NCBI GenBank assembly: GCA_903908265.1
Contig: CAIVRI010000171.1
Coordinates: 1-35,717, forward strand
Origin: an uncultured Pseudomonadota bacterium
GTDB taxonomy: Bacteria; Pseudomonadota; Gammaproteobacteria; Steroidobacterales; Steroidobacteraceae
Reading direction: 5' to 3'
DNA: 35,717 bases
Position 1 is the stretch's first letter. Every line of letters starts with the position of its first letter. Of this stretch, positions 8,243 through 15,322 are shown piece by piece. The position numbers and the translations under genes are program-made. The notes beneath the pieces are model-generated. The model saw only the letters and a program-made list of their open reading frames with translations. It was not told the DNA's origin and did not search any database.

Positions 8243-8653
8243 ATGGCAGATAAACAAGCGGTGACGGAGATTTTGGGAAAATTAGGTTGGGCCTATGACG
8301 AGAACCATCTCGACTATTTCGAGGAAGTGTTTGCCGAGAACGGCCGCTTCTCCATGAGCATTGCCGGTCAAGGACAGGTCGGGGACTTCAACGGACTGGC
8401 CACGATCATGGGACTCTACCGTGGCGCCAAGGAAGCGCAGGGCAATCAACAGCGTCGGCACGTGGTGAGCAATCTGTTCTTCACCGCGGAGACCGATACG
8501 GCTGTGACCGCCAATTCGTATTTGACGTTGTTCGTCAATGAGGGCGGCGTGATGAAGCTGACCTCCACTGGGTTATACACGGACCGGTTCGAGAAGATCG
8601 CAGGCGTCTGGCGCCTGGTGCACCGCGATCTCAAGCTAGACGCGCCTTACTAA
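8243..8653 (+). CDS. SnoaL/NTF2-like family protein
   Basis: This 136-residue protein shows the cone-shaped NTF2-fold pattern: an N-terminal helix pair (WAYDENHLDYFEEVF), then RRHVVSNLFF, and a C-terminal strand WRLVHRDLKLD typical of SnoaL-like polyketide cyclase or dehydratase families. ATG 8243 follows gaggagcagaac. The same fold is used by ring-hydroxylating oxygenase beta subunits, so it could act as a small partner of the Rieske protein at 3504, or as an independent isomerase or dehydratase. It closes the co-directional catabolic cluster, separated from the upstream SDR by 125 nt containing a strong hairpin. Confidence 0.82.
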   Translation: MADKQAVTEILGKLGWAYDENHLDYFEEVFAENGRFSMSIAGQGQVGDFNGLATIMGLYRGAKEAQGNQQRRHVVSNLFFTAETDTAVTANSYLTLFVNEGGVMKLTSTGLYTDRFEKIAGVWRLVHRDLKLDAPY

Positions 8654-9231
8654 ACAGGTGGCAGACGGGGCGTTGGGGTGGTCGATCAAGCCCCTGCGCC
8701 TTTTGATTCCGGCAGATCACGTTGCCGGCATCCGTGCGGTCCGCTGCGTCTGTAAGTCCGCGTGGAGCGGCGTTGGGTTGGGCCTGCGCGATAATCCTGC
8801 AGCGTGCGGTCATCCGAGGATAGGGATGTGGACATGCACCGATCTTGTGTAAATGTAATAACGACGATGCAGTTAATTGTTTAAAAAATCATGTGCGTTT
8901 AAGTGAACATAGATCGTCGACTGCAGATCGCAGGACGCGTACCGAACGCCTTGGTCTGATGCGGGCTAGGCGCCCGTCATGCACCATTGTGTAGACGGTT
9001 TTTTTAGTTATCCGGCGGACCGCAGCTACCTCGCTTACCGTGCGCCGCGATCCTGTGGGGTCCGTGGCGAGGCGCTAGGTACTGTGGATTCCGTGGTGGT
9101 GCCCGCATGTGCCTGTTGCGGCCCCGACCGCCGGCTGACAATGCGAATTGCTGGGGCCCTGAAGGTGGGATTGGCAAGCGCCCTTGTCTGGCCGTAAGAT
9201 GTGGATCAATCAGCTCGCGGGGGAAGACGGC
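8654..9231 (+). other. Intergenic region upstream of ihfB, no convincing gene
   Basis: Small open frames here have no recognisable domain, no good ribosome site and no consistent codon pattern. An A/T-rich patch at about 8845-8915 stands out from the high-GC surroundings and may hold promoter elements or an IHF-type bendable site for ihfB, but no clear -35/-10 pair could be defined. The rpsA gene that precedes ihfB in many gammaproteobacteria is not present. Confidence 0.5.
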
Positions 9232-9537
9232 GTGACTAAGTCTGAACTGATTGAGATCATTACTTTCAAGCAAAAGAACCTGCCTGCTAAAGACGTGGAA
9301 CTGGCCGTCAAGCAGATGCTCGAGATCATGGGCGATGCATTGGCGACCGGCGAGCGGATCGAGATTCGTGGCTTTGGCAGCTTTGCGCTGCACTTTCGTC
9401 CTGCCCGGCAAGGCCGCAATCCAAAGACCGGCGAAGCGGTGTCCTTGCAGGGCAAGCACGTGCCCCATTTCAAGCCAGGCAAAGAGCTGCGCGAGCGCGT
9501 CAATGACGGCCAGCATCTGCCGATCCGCGGTGAGTAA
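9232..9537 (+). CDS. ihfB: Integration host factor subunit beta
   Basis: The product begins TKSELIEII, as IHF-beta proteins do, and ends after 101 residues. The DNA-bending arm contains the conserved [10 protein letters not shown] segment, with the proline that intercalates into the minor groove, and the body has IRGFGSF. GTG 9232 is chosen over upstream in-frame starts because it gives the canonical N-terminus and is preceded by ggggaaga at normal spacing. With IhfA, encoded elsewhere, it forms the heterodimer that bends DNA for replication, recombination and transcription control. The usual neighbours rpsA and lapA are missing; lapB lies about 2.2 kb downstream beyond two reverse-strand genes. 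Confidence 0.95.
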   Translation: MTKSELIEIITFKQKNLPAKDVELAVKQMLEIMGDALATGERIEIRGFGSFALHFRPARQGRNPKTGEAVSLQGKHVPHFKPGKELRERVNDGQHLPIRGE

Positions 9538-9561
9538 ACGGGTAGACCACAACGACTATTG

Positions 9562-9592
9562 AATAAAGGGCCCGGTGGGCCCTTTATTTTTT
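9562..9592 (+). terminator. Rho-independent terminator after ihfB
   Basis: A perfect 12-bp stem (AATAAAGGGCCC / GGGCCCTTTATT) with loop GGT is followed directly by a T-run. It lies 24 nt after the ihfB stop. Because the stem is A-rich on its left, it may also work on the reverse strand and end the M50/DUF2167 transcript, whose last gene stops at 9646. Confidence 0.93.
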
Positions 9593-9645
9593 CTATCGGG
9601 GGTTGCGCCGTCTGACCCGTCGCGGTCCGTGACGGCCTCTTCGCG

Positions 9646-10341
9646 TCAGTGCAGTCCGAGTTCAAGACCTAGGGTGTGCACCATGGAGGCTAAGAAGACC
9701 ACGAGCCCGATGTAGGCGAGACCGTATTCGACGCGTTTCTCCAGCGCGATGCGGTAGTACGGCGCGTTGCTGGCAATTTGACCGCGCACAACGGCCAATA
9801 CATGGGGCAGGGCCAGGACACCGATCAGAATGAGGATCGGGCTGGGCTGATAGATAAACGCGCCGATCAGGATGGGTACGCCCACTAGCCAGAGTTTCGG
9901 GCTCACCGCCGCCGTGATGCGCCCGCCGTCAAAAGGGGTCAGTGGAATCAAGTTGAATAGATTCAAGAAGAACCCGGTGTAAGCGAGTGTGAGCGCCATG
10001 GCATCGCCGCTATAGCGGCCATAGTAGTAGCAGGCTAACGCCCCGAGCGAGCCGGTCACAGGGCCGGCAAGCCCGACGTAGGCTTCGGTCTCCACGTCAT
10101 GCGGCAAGTCCTTGAGTTGGATCCAGGCGCCAACAAAGGGAATGAACGTCGGTAGTCCGACGTTGAGCCCGCGCTGGCGCGCGGCCAGGTAGTGGCCGGC
10201 CTCGTGCACGGTCAGTAGCAAGACAAAGCCGATGCCAAAGGGCCAACCGAAGGCATAGCCGTACACACCGACCATCAGCAACATAGAGCCGACGGATAGC
10301 AAAATCTTGCCAAATTTGAGGGCGCTGAAAATCCAAAACAT
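9646..10341 (-). CDS. Site-2 protease family (M50-like) intramembrane metalloprotease
   Basis: This 231-residue multi-pass membrane protein has the zinc motif HEAGH within VHEAGHYLAARQRG and the second metal-ligand motif NLIPLTPFDGGR, which corresponds to the NxxPxxxxDG signature of site-2 proteases. Four to six hydrophobic segments surround these motifs. No PDZ domain is present, so it resembles the short M50B type rather than RseP. Its start lies 3 nt past the stop of the DUF2167 gene on the same strand, implying co-expression. The substrate is unknown; cleavage of a membrane-bound regulator or quality control at the inner membrane is plausible. Confidence 0.9.
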   Translation of the reverse strand: MFWIFSALKFGKILLSVGSMLLMVGVYGYAFGWPFGIGFVLLLTVHEAGHYLAARQRGLNVGLPTFIPFVGAWIQLKDLPHDVETEAYVGLAGPVTGSLGALACYYYGRYSGDAMALTLAYTGFFLNLFNLIPLTPFDGGRITAAVSPKLWLVGVPILIGAFIYQPSPILILIGVLALPHVLAVVRGQIASNAPYYRIALEKRVEYGLAYIGLVVFLASMVHTLGLELGLH

Positions 10342-10344
10342 GGG

Positions 10345-11349
10345 TCAGGCTCCGGGCTTGCCGCTGGGGTCGGAAGGGGGGCTCACAGCGGAATGCTCCG
10401 GCGCTGCCGGCGCGCGCGTTGCAACCGTGCCGATCGTGAGCGGTGTTTGCGCCGCTGGCGTCTTACCGAAGAGACGGCCGAACAACGCTTTGATGCGCTT
10501 CCAATAGATGCCGACCGCGATGACGCCGATTTTTGCGAACTTGATTAAGAATCCGGTGAGTAAGGCGAGCAGGCCTAACTTTTTGGCGGCAACGCCGGCG
10601 ATCAGGGCCGCGAGGCCGAAGGTGGCCACTTTGTCCGTAGACGCATTGAATTGACCATAGCGGTGCCCTTCGTTGAAATCAATGCGCGCAAGCAGTGCGC
10701 GCGCAATGGGTTTCTTGGCTTCAATGCCGGCCTCATCCGCTACGAAATCGAGCGCAATGTAGCCACCCCGACCGAGCACATAGGTGTTGTAGTTGGCGCT
10801 GGCGCCGACATCGGGTGTGCGTAGCTTGCGTACCACTTCGGCCGACCAGACCAGGCGGTGCATGGCGGCGTCGTACTGCGGGGCTTCGATCCACCGCGTG
10901 ACCTCGATGGCGGGTTGGCCCATTTTGGTGCGTTCGGCGTTACCCGCCGCGGTGCCTTCTTGTAGACCCTTTAAGAGTGCATCCGCCTTCCAATGTTGGG
11001 CATCGTCCTCGGCCACGTGACCGGAGTCGTCGTACTGTAGCCAGCCGCGCCATTCCCCCTGTCCTTCGTCTAAGGGCACGACCCAGCCGAGAAAGTGGTC
11101 CCCCGGGGGATTGCCGTACAGGCGTGAGATTTCGGCAGCTTCTTTTTTGGGAATAAAGCCCATCTGCGCGGGCAGGTGCAGGGTCGCCACCGCCGCGAGC
11201 GCAATATCGGCAGGTCCTTTGACGAGCGCTTGTTCGGCCGCCGCCACCGCGGCCTTGCGTTGCAGGTCGAGGTCGTCGGCGCGCGCAAGCCCAAGGCCTG
11301 AGAGCAGTAGCAGGAGGCTTAAAAAAGCCGGCCCACGTCGTAGTGGCAT
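10345..11349 (-). CDS. DUF2167 domain-containing membrane-anchored protein
   Basis: The 334-residue protein has a signal peptide (LLLLLSGLGLARA) and a large extracytoplasmic domain. This contains the DUF2167 hallmarks GDHFLGWVVP, a WLQYDDSGHVAEDDA segment, WKADALLKGLQEGT and a later WSAEVVRK. Two hydrophobic stretches near the C-terminus (AALIAGVAAKKLGLLALL and FAKIGVIAVGIYW) would anchor it in the membrane. ATG 11349 has aaagga in front. The family has no established function. The tight linkage to the M50 protease suggests that the two act together, with this protein as a possible substrate or partner. Confidence 0.87.
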   Translation of the reverse strand: MPLRRGPAFLSLLLLLSGLGLARADDLDLQRKAAVAAAEQALVKGPADIALAAVATLHLPAQMGFIPKKEAAEISRLYGNPPGDHFLGWVVPLDEGQGEWRGWLQYDDSGHVAEDDAQHWKADALLKGLQEGTAAGNAERTKMGQPAIEVTRWIEAPQYDAAMHRLVWSAEVVRKLRTPDVGASANYNTYVLGRGGYIALDFVADEAGIEAKKPIARALLARIDFNEGHRYGQFNASTDKVATFGLAALIAGVAAKKLGLLALLTGFLIKFAKIGVIAVGIYWKRIKALFGRLFGKTPAAQTPLTIGTVATRAPAAPEHSAVSPPSDPSGKPGA

Positions 11350-11722
11350 GCGTGTGGTCCTTTATGGGCCGCAGAGGGGCGCGCGCAAACGCGTCGAGCA
11401 GGGGATCAGCCGCCGGCTTCGATCCGAATTATCAGGCGGCCGGCTGCATCCGTCGAGCGCAGTGCGGGCTCGAGGTATGCTTGCGGCGCCACGGCGCACG
11501 GGCGTATGGCACGCACTGCGTGTTTTTATATACATACCCCATACATGGCCACGCTGGACGGTTTGGCAGGACGAAGGCGGCCGCGACCGGCCCTCGCGGG
11601 TAGAGCGCGCGTGTGGCGTCGGCTTCAGGGGCGGGGCATGGTAGATTGCGCACCTGTCTGAACCCCGAGCGCAGGAATCCGATGACCGCGACGAACCGTC
11701 ACAGCCGTAGGGGCGACTGCCG
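11350..11722. other. Divergent intergenic region between the DUF2167 gene and lapB
   Basis: No gene is recognisable, in particular no LapA-like two-helix membrane protein. An unusually A/T-rich spot at 11521-11533 contains TATAAA read on the reverse strand and is the best place for a promoter of the DUF2167/M50 pair, but no matching -35 is clear. A 13-codon frame starting at 11682 overlaps the lapB start and is probably meaningless. Confidence 0.45.
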
Positions 11723-12889
11723 ATGAAGTGGGGCGAAGCGGCCCTGATTCTCTCGGGAGCGCTGGTCGGCTGGTACGCCACACGACGCGCACGGATAGAC
11801 TTGGGTGCGCCGCAGAAGGGGCCCTCGAGCGACTACCTGACGGGCCTGAACTTTTTGGTCAATGAGCAACCCGACCGAGCGGTGGAAGCTTTTTTGCGCG
11901 CGGTTGCCCTCGAGCCGGACACCATCGAGACCCAGTTTGCCTTAGGCGCGCTGTTTCGGCGGCGTGGTGAGGTCGATCGCGCGATCCGGATGCACCAAAA
12001 TCTCGTCGAGCGAGTGGATTTGCTGCCCGCATTCCGGGAACAGGCCACTTATGCGCTCGCGCAGGACTATCTCAAGGCGGGCTTGTACGACCGGGCTGAG
12101 AAGTTGCTCGTCGGCTTGGCCGAAGGCGGACCCTACCGCTTGCCGGCGTTGAAAGATCTGGTGCTGATCTATGAGTTAGAGCGTGACTGGGCCAAGGCGA
12201 TCGAGATGCATGAGATCTTGGCGCGCAGCGGCAAGCCCGATCAAGCGATCGCTTTGGCGCACTACCGCTGTGAGTTGGCGGAGCTGGCCCGTCGCGCGCA
12301 GGATTTTGCCGCGGCCAAGGCGCAAGTGAAACTCGCCAGCGCCGGCCCACGACAGTTCCCGCGCTCGGTGCTTGTCCGCGCCGATATCGCATTGGACGAA
12401 GCCGATGCGACGTTGGCGCTGTCGCTATTGCGACGCGTGCCCGTCGAAAGTCCGCAGCTGGCTTGCGAGGTGCTGCCGCGGCTGGTGCGTGCGCTCCAAC
12501 TGCAAGGCCAGGAAGAGCGTCTGCCGGCGGTTCTCGCCGAGTTTGCCGGCGAGGGTTCCGAGGTCGCGGATGCCATCGCCCATGCGGCGATTTTGACCGG
12601 TAACGCCGAATCACCGGCGCTGCTGCACGTGCTGCGTGGGTATTACGCGCGTGACCCGTCGGTTGCCGAGTTGGTGCAGGCTCTGTCAGCGGATCGGACG
12701 CCGGATGATGCCGCTGTGCGGGCGCTGGCGCGCGCGTTGCGGCGGCAGGCGTTGCAGGTTGCGCGCTATCGCTGTGGCGACTGCGGCTTCTCGGCGAGTA
12801 CATTTTTCTGGCAGTGCCCGGGTTGTAAGAGCTGGGACACGATGAAGCCATTAGGCCCCGGTGAGCAGGGCGGGTCGCTGCGCAGCTAA
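11723..12889 (+). CDS. lapB: LPS assembly protein LapB (YciM): TPR protein with rubredoxin-like metal site
   Basis: The 388-residue product starts with a membrane anchor (ALILSGALVGWYA) and the segment DYLTGLNFLVNEQPDRAVEAF typical of LapB. A series of TPR helices follows. The C-terminus has a rubredoxin-type knuckle pair, CGDCGF...CPGCKSW, which binds iron in the E. coli protein. LapB couples LPS synthesis to transport by delivering LpxC to FtsH for degradation. Normally lapA lies directly upstream; here it is absent and two unrelated reverse-strand genes separate lapB from ihfB. ATG 11723 follows aggggc. Domain order and length match the family. Confidence 0.94.
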   Translation: MKWGEAALILSGALVGWYATRRARIDLGAPQKGPSSDYLTGLNFLVNEQPDRAVEAFLRAVALEPDTIETQFALGALFRRRGEVDRAIRMHQNLVERVDLLPAFREQATYALAQDYLKAGLYDRAEKLLVGLAEGGPYRLPALKDLVLIYELERDWAKAIEMHEILARSGKPDQAIALAHYRCELAELARRAQDFAAAKAQVKLASAGPRQFPRSVLVRADIALDEADATLALSLLRRVPVESPQLACEVLPRLVRALQLQGQEERLPAVLAEFAGEGSEVADAIAHAAILTGNAESPALLHVLRGYYARDPSVAELVQALSADRTPDDAAVRALARALRRQALQVARYRCGDCGFSASTFFWQCPGCKSWDTMKPLGPGEQGGSLRS

Positions 12890-13051
12890 GGCGCCGGTAT
12901 ACGCAGGCCTTCCGTCCATCGCCGCCTCTGGTAAGACCTTTCTACGCCCCCGTTTTTTGCTACATAAATGCGCAGTTCGGCGTGGTTTGTGCGGATAGCC
13001 CCCGGTATTGCGCGGCGCATGCTTAAGCCTGCGGCGGCGTAGGAGAGGCTC

Positions 13052-13360
13052 ATGCCAAACGACACAGTGGCGAATCTGCTGGACGAGGTCAAAGCCTTGG
13101 TCAGTACTGCGGAAGAGTTGTTGCAGGCGACAACGGCGGATGCGTCGCAGCACGTGGTGGGTGCGCGCGAACGCGCCACGCGCACCATTGAGGTGGCGAA
13201 GTCACAGATTGCCGACTGGGAAGCGGCTGCGGTGCAAAAGACCAAAGCAGCTGCCCAAGGGGCGGACCGTTACGTCCACGAACACCCGTGGACGGCTATT
13301 GGTCTGGGTACAGCGATCGGTGTGGTGCTCGGTTTGCTCATCCGGCGCAACGAGCCATGA
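13052..13360 (+). CDS. DUF883 (YqjD/ElaB-like) membrane-anchored protein
   Basis: This 102-residue protein has an amphipathic, Ala-rich helical N-terminal region (LLDEVKALVSTAEELLQ) and a single C-terminal membrane helix with a glycine-rich pattern (AIGLGTAIGVVLGLLIRR), the layout of the DUF883 family. E. coli YqjD and ElaB are inner-membrane, ribosome-associated stationary-phase proteins. ATG 13052 follows aggagag. The stop overlaps the next start (ATGA), and the three-gene order matches yqjD-yqjE-yqjK, so the genes are co-translated. Confidence 0.88.
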   Translation: MPNDTVANLLDEVKALVSTAEELLQATTADASQHVVGARERATRTIEVAKSQIADWEAAAVQKTKAAAQGADRYVHEHPWTAIGLGTAIGVVLGLLIRRNEP

Positions 13361-13740
13361 ACCCACTTGCTAGCGGATACCAGAGTCGGCTGCGGCATAT
13401 CGCTGAGATTTCTTTGTCGATTGCCCGCACGCGCTTGGATTTGGTAGCGGTAGAGACGGAGGTGTTCGTGCGCGGTATCGTGCACGAACTGCTGCTGGGG
13501 ATCCTCGCGGTGCTGCTGGCTTTCTTGTCGTTGGCCTTTGTCGGGCTCTGGGCCGTCGTCGCAGTCACCGAGCCCCATCGACCGTGGGCGATCGGTGCGG
13601 TCATTCTCCTGTATGCCTTGGGCGCGTTGGCCAGTGTGGTCGGTATTCGTCGGCAGCGTCGCCAACGGGGCCGTTGGTTGCATTGCACCAGTGAAGAACT
13701 ACGGGCAGATCTGGCGTCGTTAGGAGGCGAGGGACCATGA
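13357..13740 (+). CDS. YqjE-like (DUF1469, phage-holin-fold) membrane protein
   Basis: The 127-residue product has an N-terminal amphipathic helix and two membrane helices (LLGILAVLLAFLSLAFVGLWAVV and WAIGAVILLYALGALASVVG), followed by a charged cytoplasmic tail. This is the layout of YqjE/DUF1469 proteins. The start ATG overlaps the previous gene's stop and its own stop overlaps the next start, so it is the middle of a coupled trio. Upstream in-frame codons are rejected because they lie inside the previous gene. The molecular role of the family is not established. Confidence 0.85.
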   Translation: MNPLASGYQSRLRHIAEISLSIARTRLDLVAVETEVFVRGIVHELLLGILAVLLAFLSLAFVGLWAVVAVTEPHRPWAIGAVILLYALGALASVVGIRRQRRQRGRWLHCTSEELRADLASLGGEGP

Positions 13741-13937
13741 GAATGGCGCACAGTCGTAAGCGCCAGGTGGCGTTGGTCGCCGAAAGTCGGCGCTTACGCC
13801 GGGAATGGGCCGACGAAGTGTCGATCTGGAATCACCAAATCAACAGCATAAGGCACTTGGTTGCGCAGGCGTTGCGGGTGCGGGGCCTTGGCGCGCTGCT
13901 GCGTCGGCTAGGGCGGCTGGGGTGGCGCAAAGGCTAG
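13737..13937 (+). CDS. Small basic YqjK-like protein
   Basis: This 66-residue, Arg-rich protein (SRKRQVALVAESRRLRREW near the start) occupies the place of yqjK in the yqjD-E-K gene order. Its ATG overlaps the stop of the YqjE-like gene and a good site, aggaggcgaggg, precedes it. A second Met at 13743 is an alternative start. It has no membrane helix and no catalytic motif. Assignment rests on position, size and composition rather than on strong motif identity. Confidence 0.68.
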   Translation: MRMAHSRKRQVALVAESRRLRREWADEVSIWNHQINSIRHLVAQALRVRGLGALLRRLGRLGWRKG

Positions 13938-14050
13938 GCGGCCGGGGTGTGGGCTGCGCAGTTCGCGGCCCGCGATGACCACGCGGTTCTGCGCCGCGCG
14001 CGCGGCATACGGCTGCGCTATCATGCCGCTTTATCTCCGGTGGAGCCGCC

Positions 14051-14947
14051 ATGTCCGCACGCAAGCCCGTTCGTTTCGCCGTCTTTCCCGTCGCGGGTCG
14101 TGGCACGCGCTTTCTGCCGGCGACCAAGGCCAGCCCGAAGGAGATGCTACCGATCGTCGACAAGCCGCTGATCCAATACGCGGCGGAAGAGGCGTTACAG
14201 GCCGGTGCGACCCAACTGGTCTTCGTTACCGGTAGTGCTAAGCGTGCGATTGAGGATCATTTCGATTCCGCCCCCGAGTTGGAAGCGGCACTGGCAGCGC
14301 AGGGCAAGACCGAACTGCTGGATGCGTTGCGTGGCATTGTGCCGGCAAACGCGACCTGTATTTACATCCGCCAGTCGGCACCGCTAGGCCTCGGTCATGC
14401 CGTCCTTTGCGCCCGATCGGTGGTCGGTGACGAGCCGTTTTTCGTGCATCTGGCGGATGATTTAATCGATGCCGAGGTGCCTTGCTTGCGGCAGATGGCC
14501 AATATCTACGATGAGCTGGGTGGCAGTGTGCTCGGCGTGCAAACGGTGGATGCCAAGGAGACCGACAAGTACGGCATTGTGGCCTCCGAGCCGATGACTG
14601 ATCGCCTCTCCAAGATCACTTCGATGGTTGAGAAGCCCAAGCCGGAAAATGCGCCGTCCAATCTGGCGGTCGTCGGTCGCTATCTGCTGACGCCCCGCAT
14701 CTTCGATAAGCTCCAGCACATCGGTCGTGGTGCCGGTGGGGAAATCCAGTTGACGGATGGTATTGCTGCGCTGCTCGCGGATGAGGCGGTCTACGCTTAT
14801 GCTTTTGAGGGCAAACGCTATGATTGCGGTAGCAAGCTCGGTTACCTTGAGGCAACGGTTGAGTACGGCCTCAAGCACCCGCAGTTGGGCGAGCCATTCG
14901 GGCAGTTGTTGGCTCGTTTGATAGTGGATCGCTTGCGCGATCGTTAA
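14051..14947 (+). CDS. galU: UTP-glucose-1-phosphate uridylyltransferase
   Basis: The 298-residue protein matches bacterial GalU in length and motifs. The nucleotide-binding signature [17 protein letters not shown] is followed by [11 protein letters not shown], then a FVHLADDLI metal/UTP site and the [12 protein letters not shown] substrate loop. It makes UDP-glucose from UTP and glucose-1-phosphate for LPS, capsule and trehalose or galactose metabolism. ATG 14051 follows ccggtggagccgcc. A TATCAT-like -10 is visible near 14021 but without a convincing -35. It stands alone between the yqj-like trio and the bufferin operon. Confidence 0.96.
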   Translation: MSARKPVRFAVFPVAGRGTRFLPATKASPKEMLPIVDKPLIQYAAEEALQAGATQLVFVTGSAKRAIEDHFDSAPELEAALAAQGKTELLDALRGIVPANATCIYIRQSAPLGLGHAVLCARSVVGDEPFFVHLADDLIDAEVPCLRQMANIYDELGGSVLGVQTVDAKETDKYGIVASEPMTDRLSKITSMVEKPKPENAPSNLAVVGRYLLTPRIFDKLQHIGRGAGGEIQLTDGIAALLADEAVYAYAFEGKRYDCGSKLGYLEATVEYGLKHPQLGEPFGQLLARLIVDRLRDR

Positions 14948-14963
14948 CGGGAAGGCGCCGCTG

Positions 14964-15014
14964 GCCGGTGTACGCCGGTGTGGATGCGCCGTTGTTGTCC
15001 GGACTATGATCCGG
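14964..15014 (+). promoter_or_regulatory. Candidate promoter/operator region of the bufferin operon
   Basis: Two direct copies of GCCGGTGT lie exactly 10 bp apart at 14964 and 14974, one helical turn. They are followed by an inverted repeat CCGGA-CTATGA-TCCGG at 14999-15014 that overlaps a TATGAT -10-like hexamer (15005-15010). The -35 match is poor, which would fit an activated or alternative-sigma promoter. Bufferin operons are known to be metal-stress induced in other bacteria. The repeats are seen; their role is inferred. Confidence 0.4.
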
Positions 15015-15038
15015 TTCGTTTTTCATTAGGAGATACGC

Positions 15039-15296
15039 ATGCAAAAGACCACGCGGACTGTGATTGCTCTTTCAAGCCTGCTGGCTGCCGGCATCGCATT
15101 GGCCCCGGTAGTGCAGGCTGCAGAGGCGCCGACCGAGAAGTGCTACGGCGTGGCCAAGGCCGGCAAGAATGACTGTGCAGGGGCCGGCCATGCCTGCGCC
15201 GGGCAGTCGTCGACGGCGTCGGGCAAAGAATGGCTCAAGGTGCCTGTGGGTACTTGTGAGCGTCTGGTCGGCGGTAGCCTGACCGCCGCAAAGTAA
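15039..15296 (+). CDS. bufA1: Bufferin-type RiPP precursor (DUF2282, BufA1-like)
   Basis: This 85-residue exported precursor has a signal peptide ending near VQA-A (residue 28) and a short mature part with exactly four cysteines at positions 35, 46, 53 and 73. They lie in the contexts KCYGVAKAGKNDC, HACAGQS and VGTCERL. This is the DUF2282 signature. In characterised bufferins the cysteines are modified by a multinuclear non-haem iron oxidase (BufB with BufC) to thiooxazole-type groups, and the periplasmic product chelates copper. ATG 15039 follows taggag. The next gene encodes the oxidase, so the operon assignment is strong. The modification state and metal of this homologue are inferred. 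Confidence 0.9.
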   Translation: MQKTTRTVIALSSLLAAGIALAPVVQAAEAPTEKCYGVAKAGKNDCAGAGHACAGQSSTASGKEWLKVPVGTCERLVGGSLTAAK

Positions 15297-15299
15297 GAT

Positions 15300-15322
15300 C
15301 TTGCGCGGATCTGCCGCGCAAG
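15300..15322 (+). other. Intercistronic hairpin between bufferin precursor and oxidase genes
   Basis: A perfect 9-bp GC-rich stem (CTTGCGCGG / CCGCGCAAG) with a 5-nt ATCTG loop begins 4 nt after the precursor stop. No U-run follows (the next bases are GATGGGG), so it is more likely a 3'-end stabiliser or partial attenuator that keeps precursor mRNA above enzyme mRNA. It also covers the TTG at 15301, one candidate start of the oxidase. Confidence 0.6.

Noticed and set aside
8979-9197. 72-codon + strand frame before ihfB as a small gene
   Set aside because: No ribosome site, mixed codon usage and no recognisable features; probably chance.
11682-11723. 13-codon frame overlapping the lapB start as a leader peptide
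   Set aside because: No regulatory codon run, no ribosome site and no attenuator stem around it.
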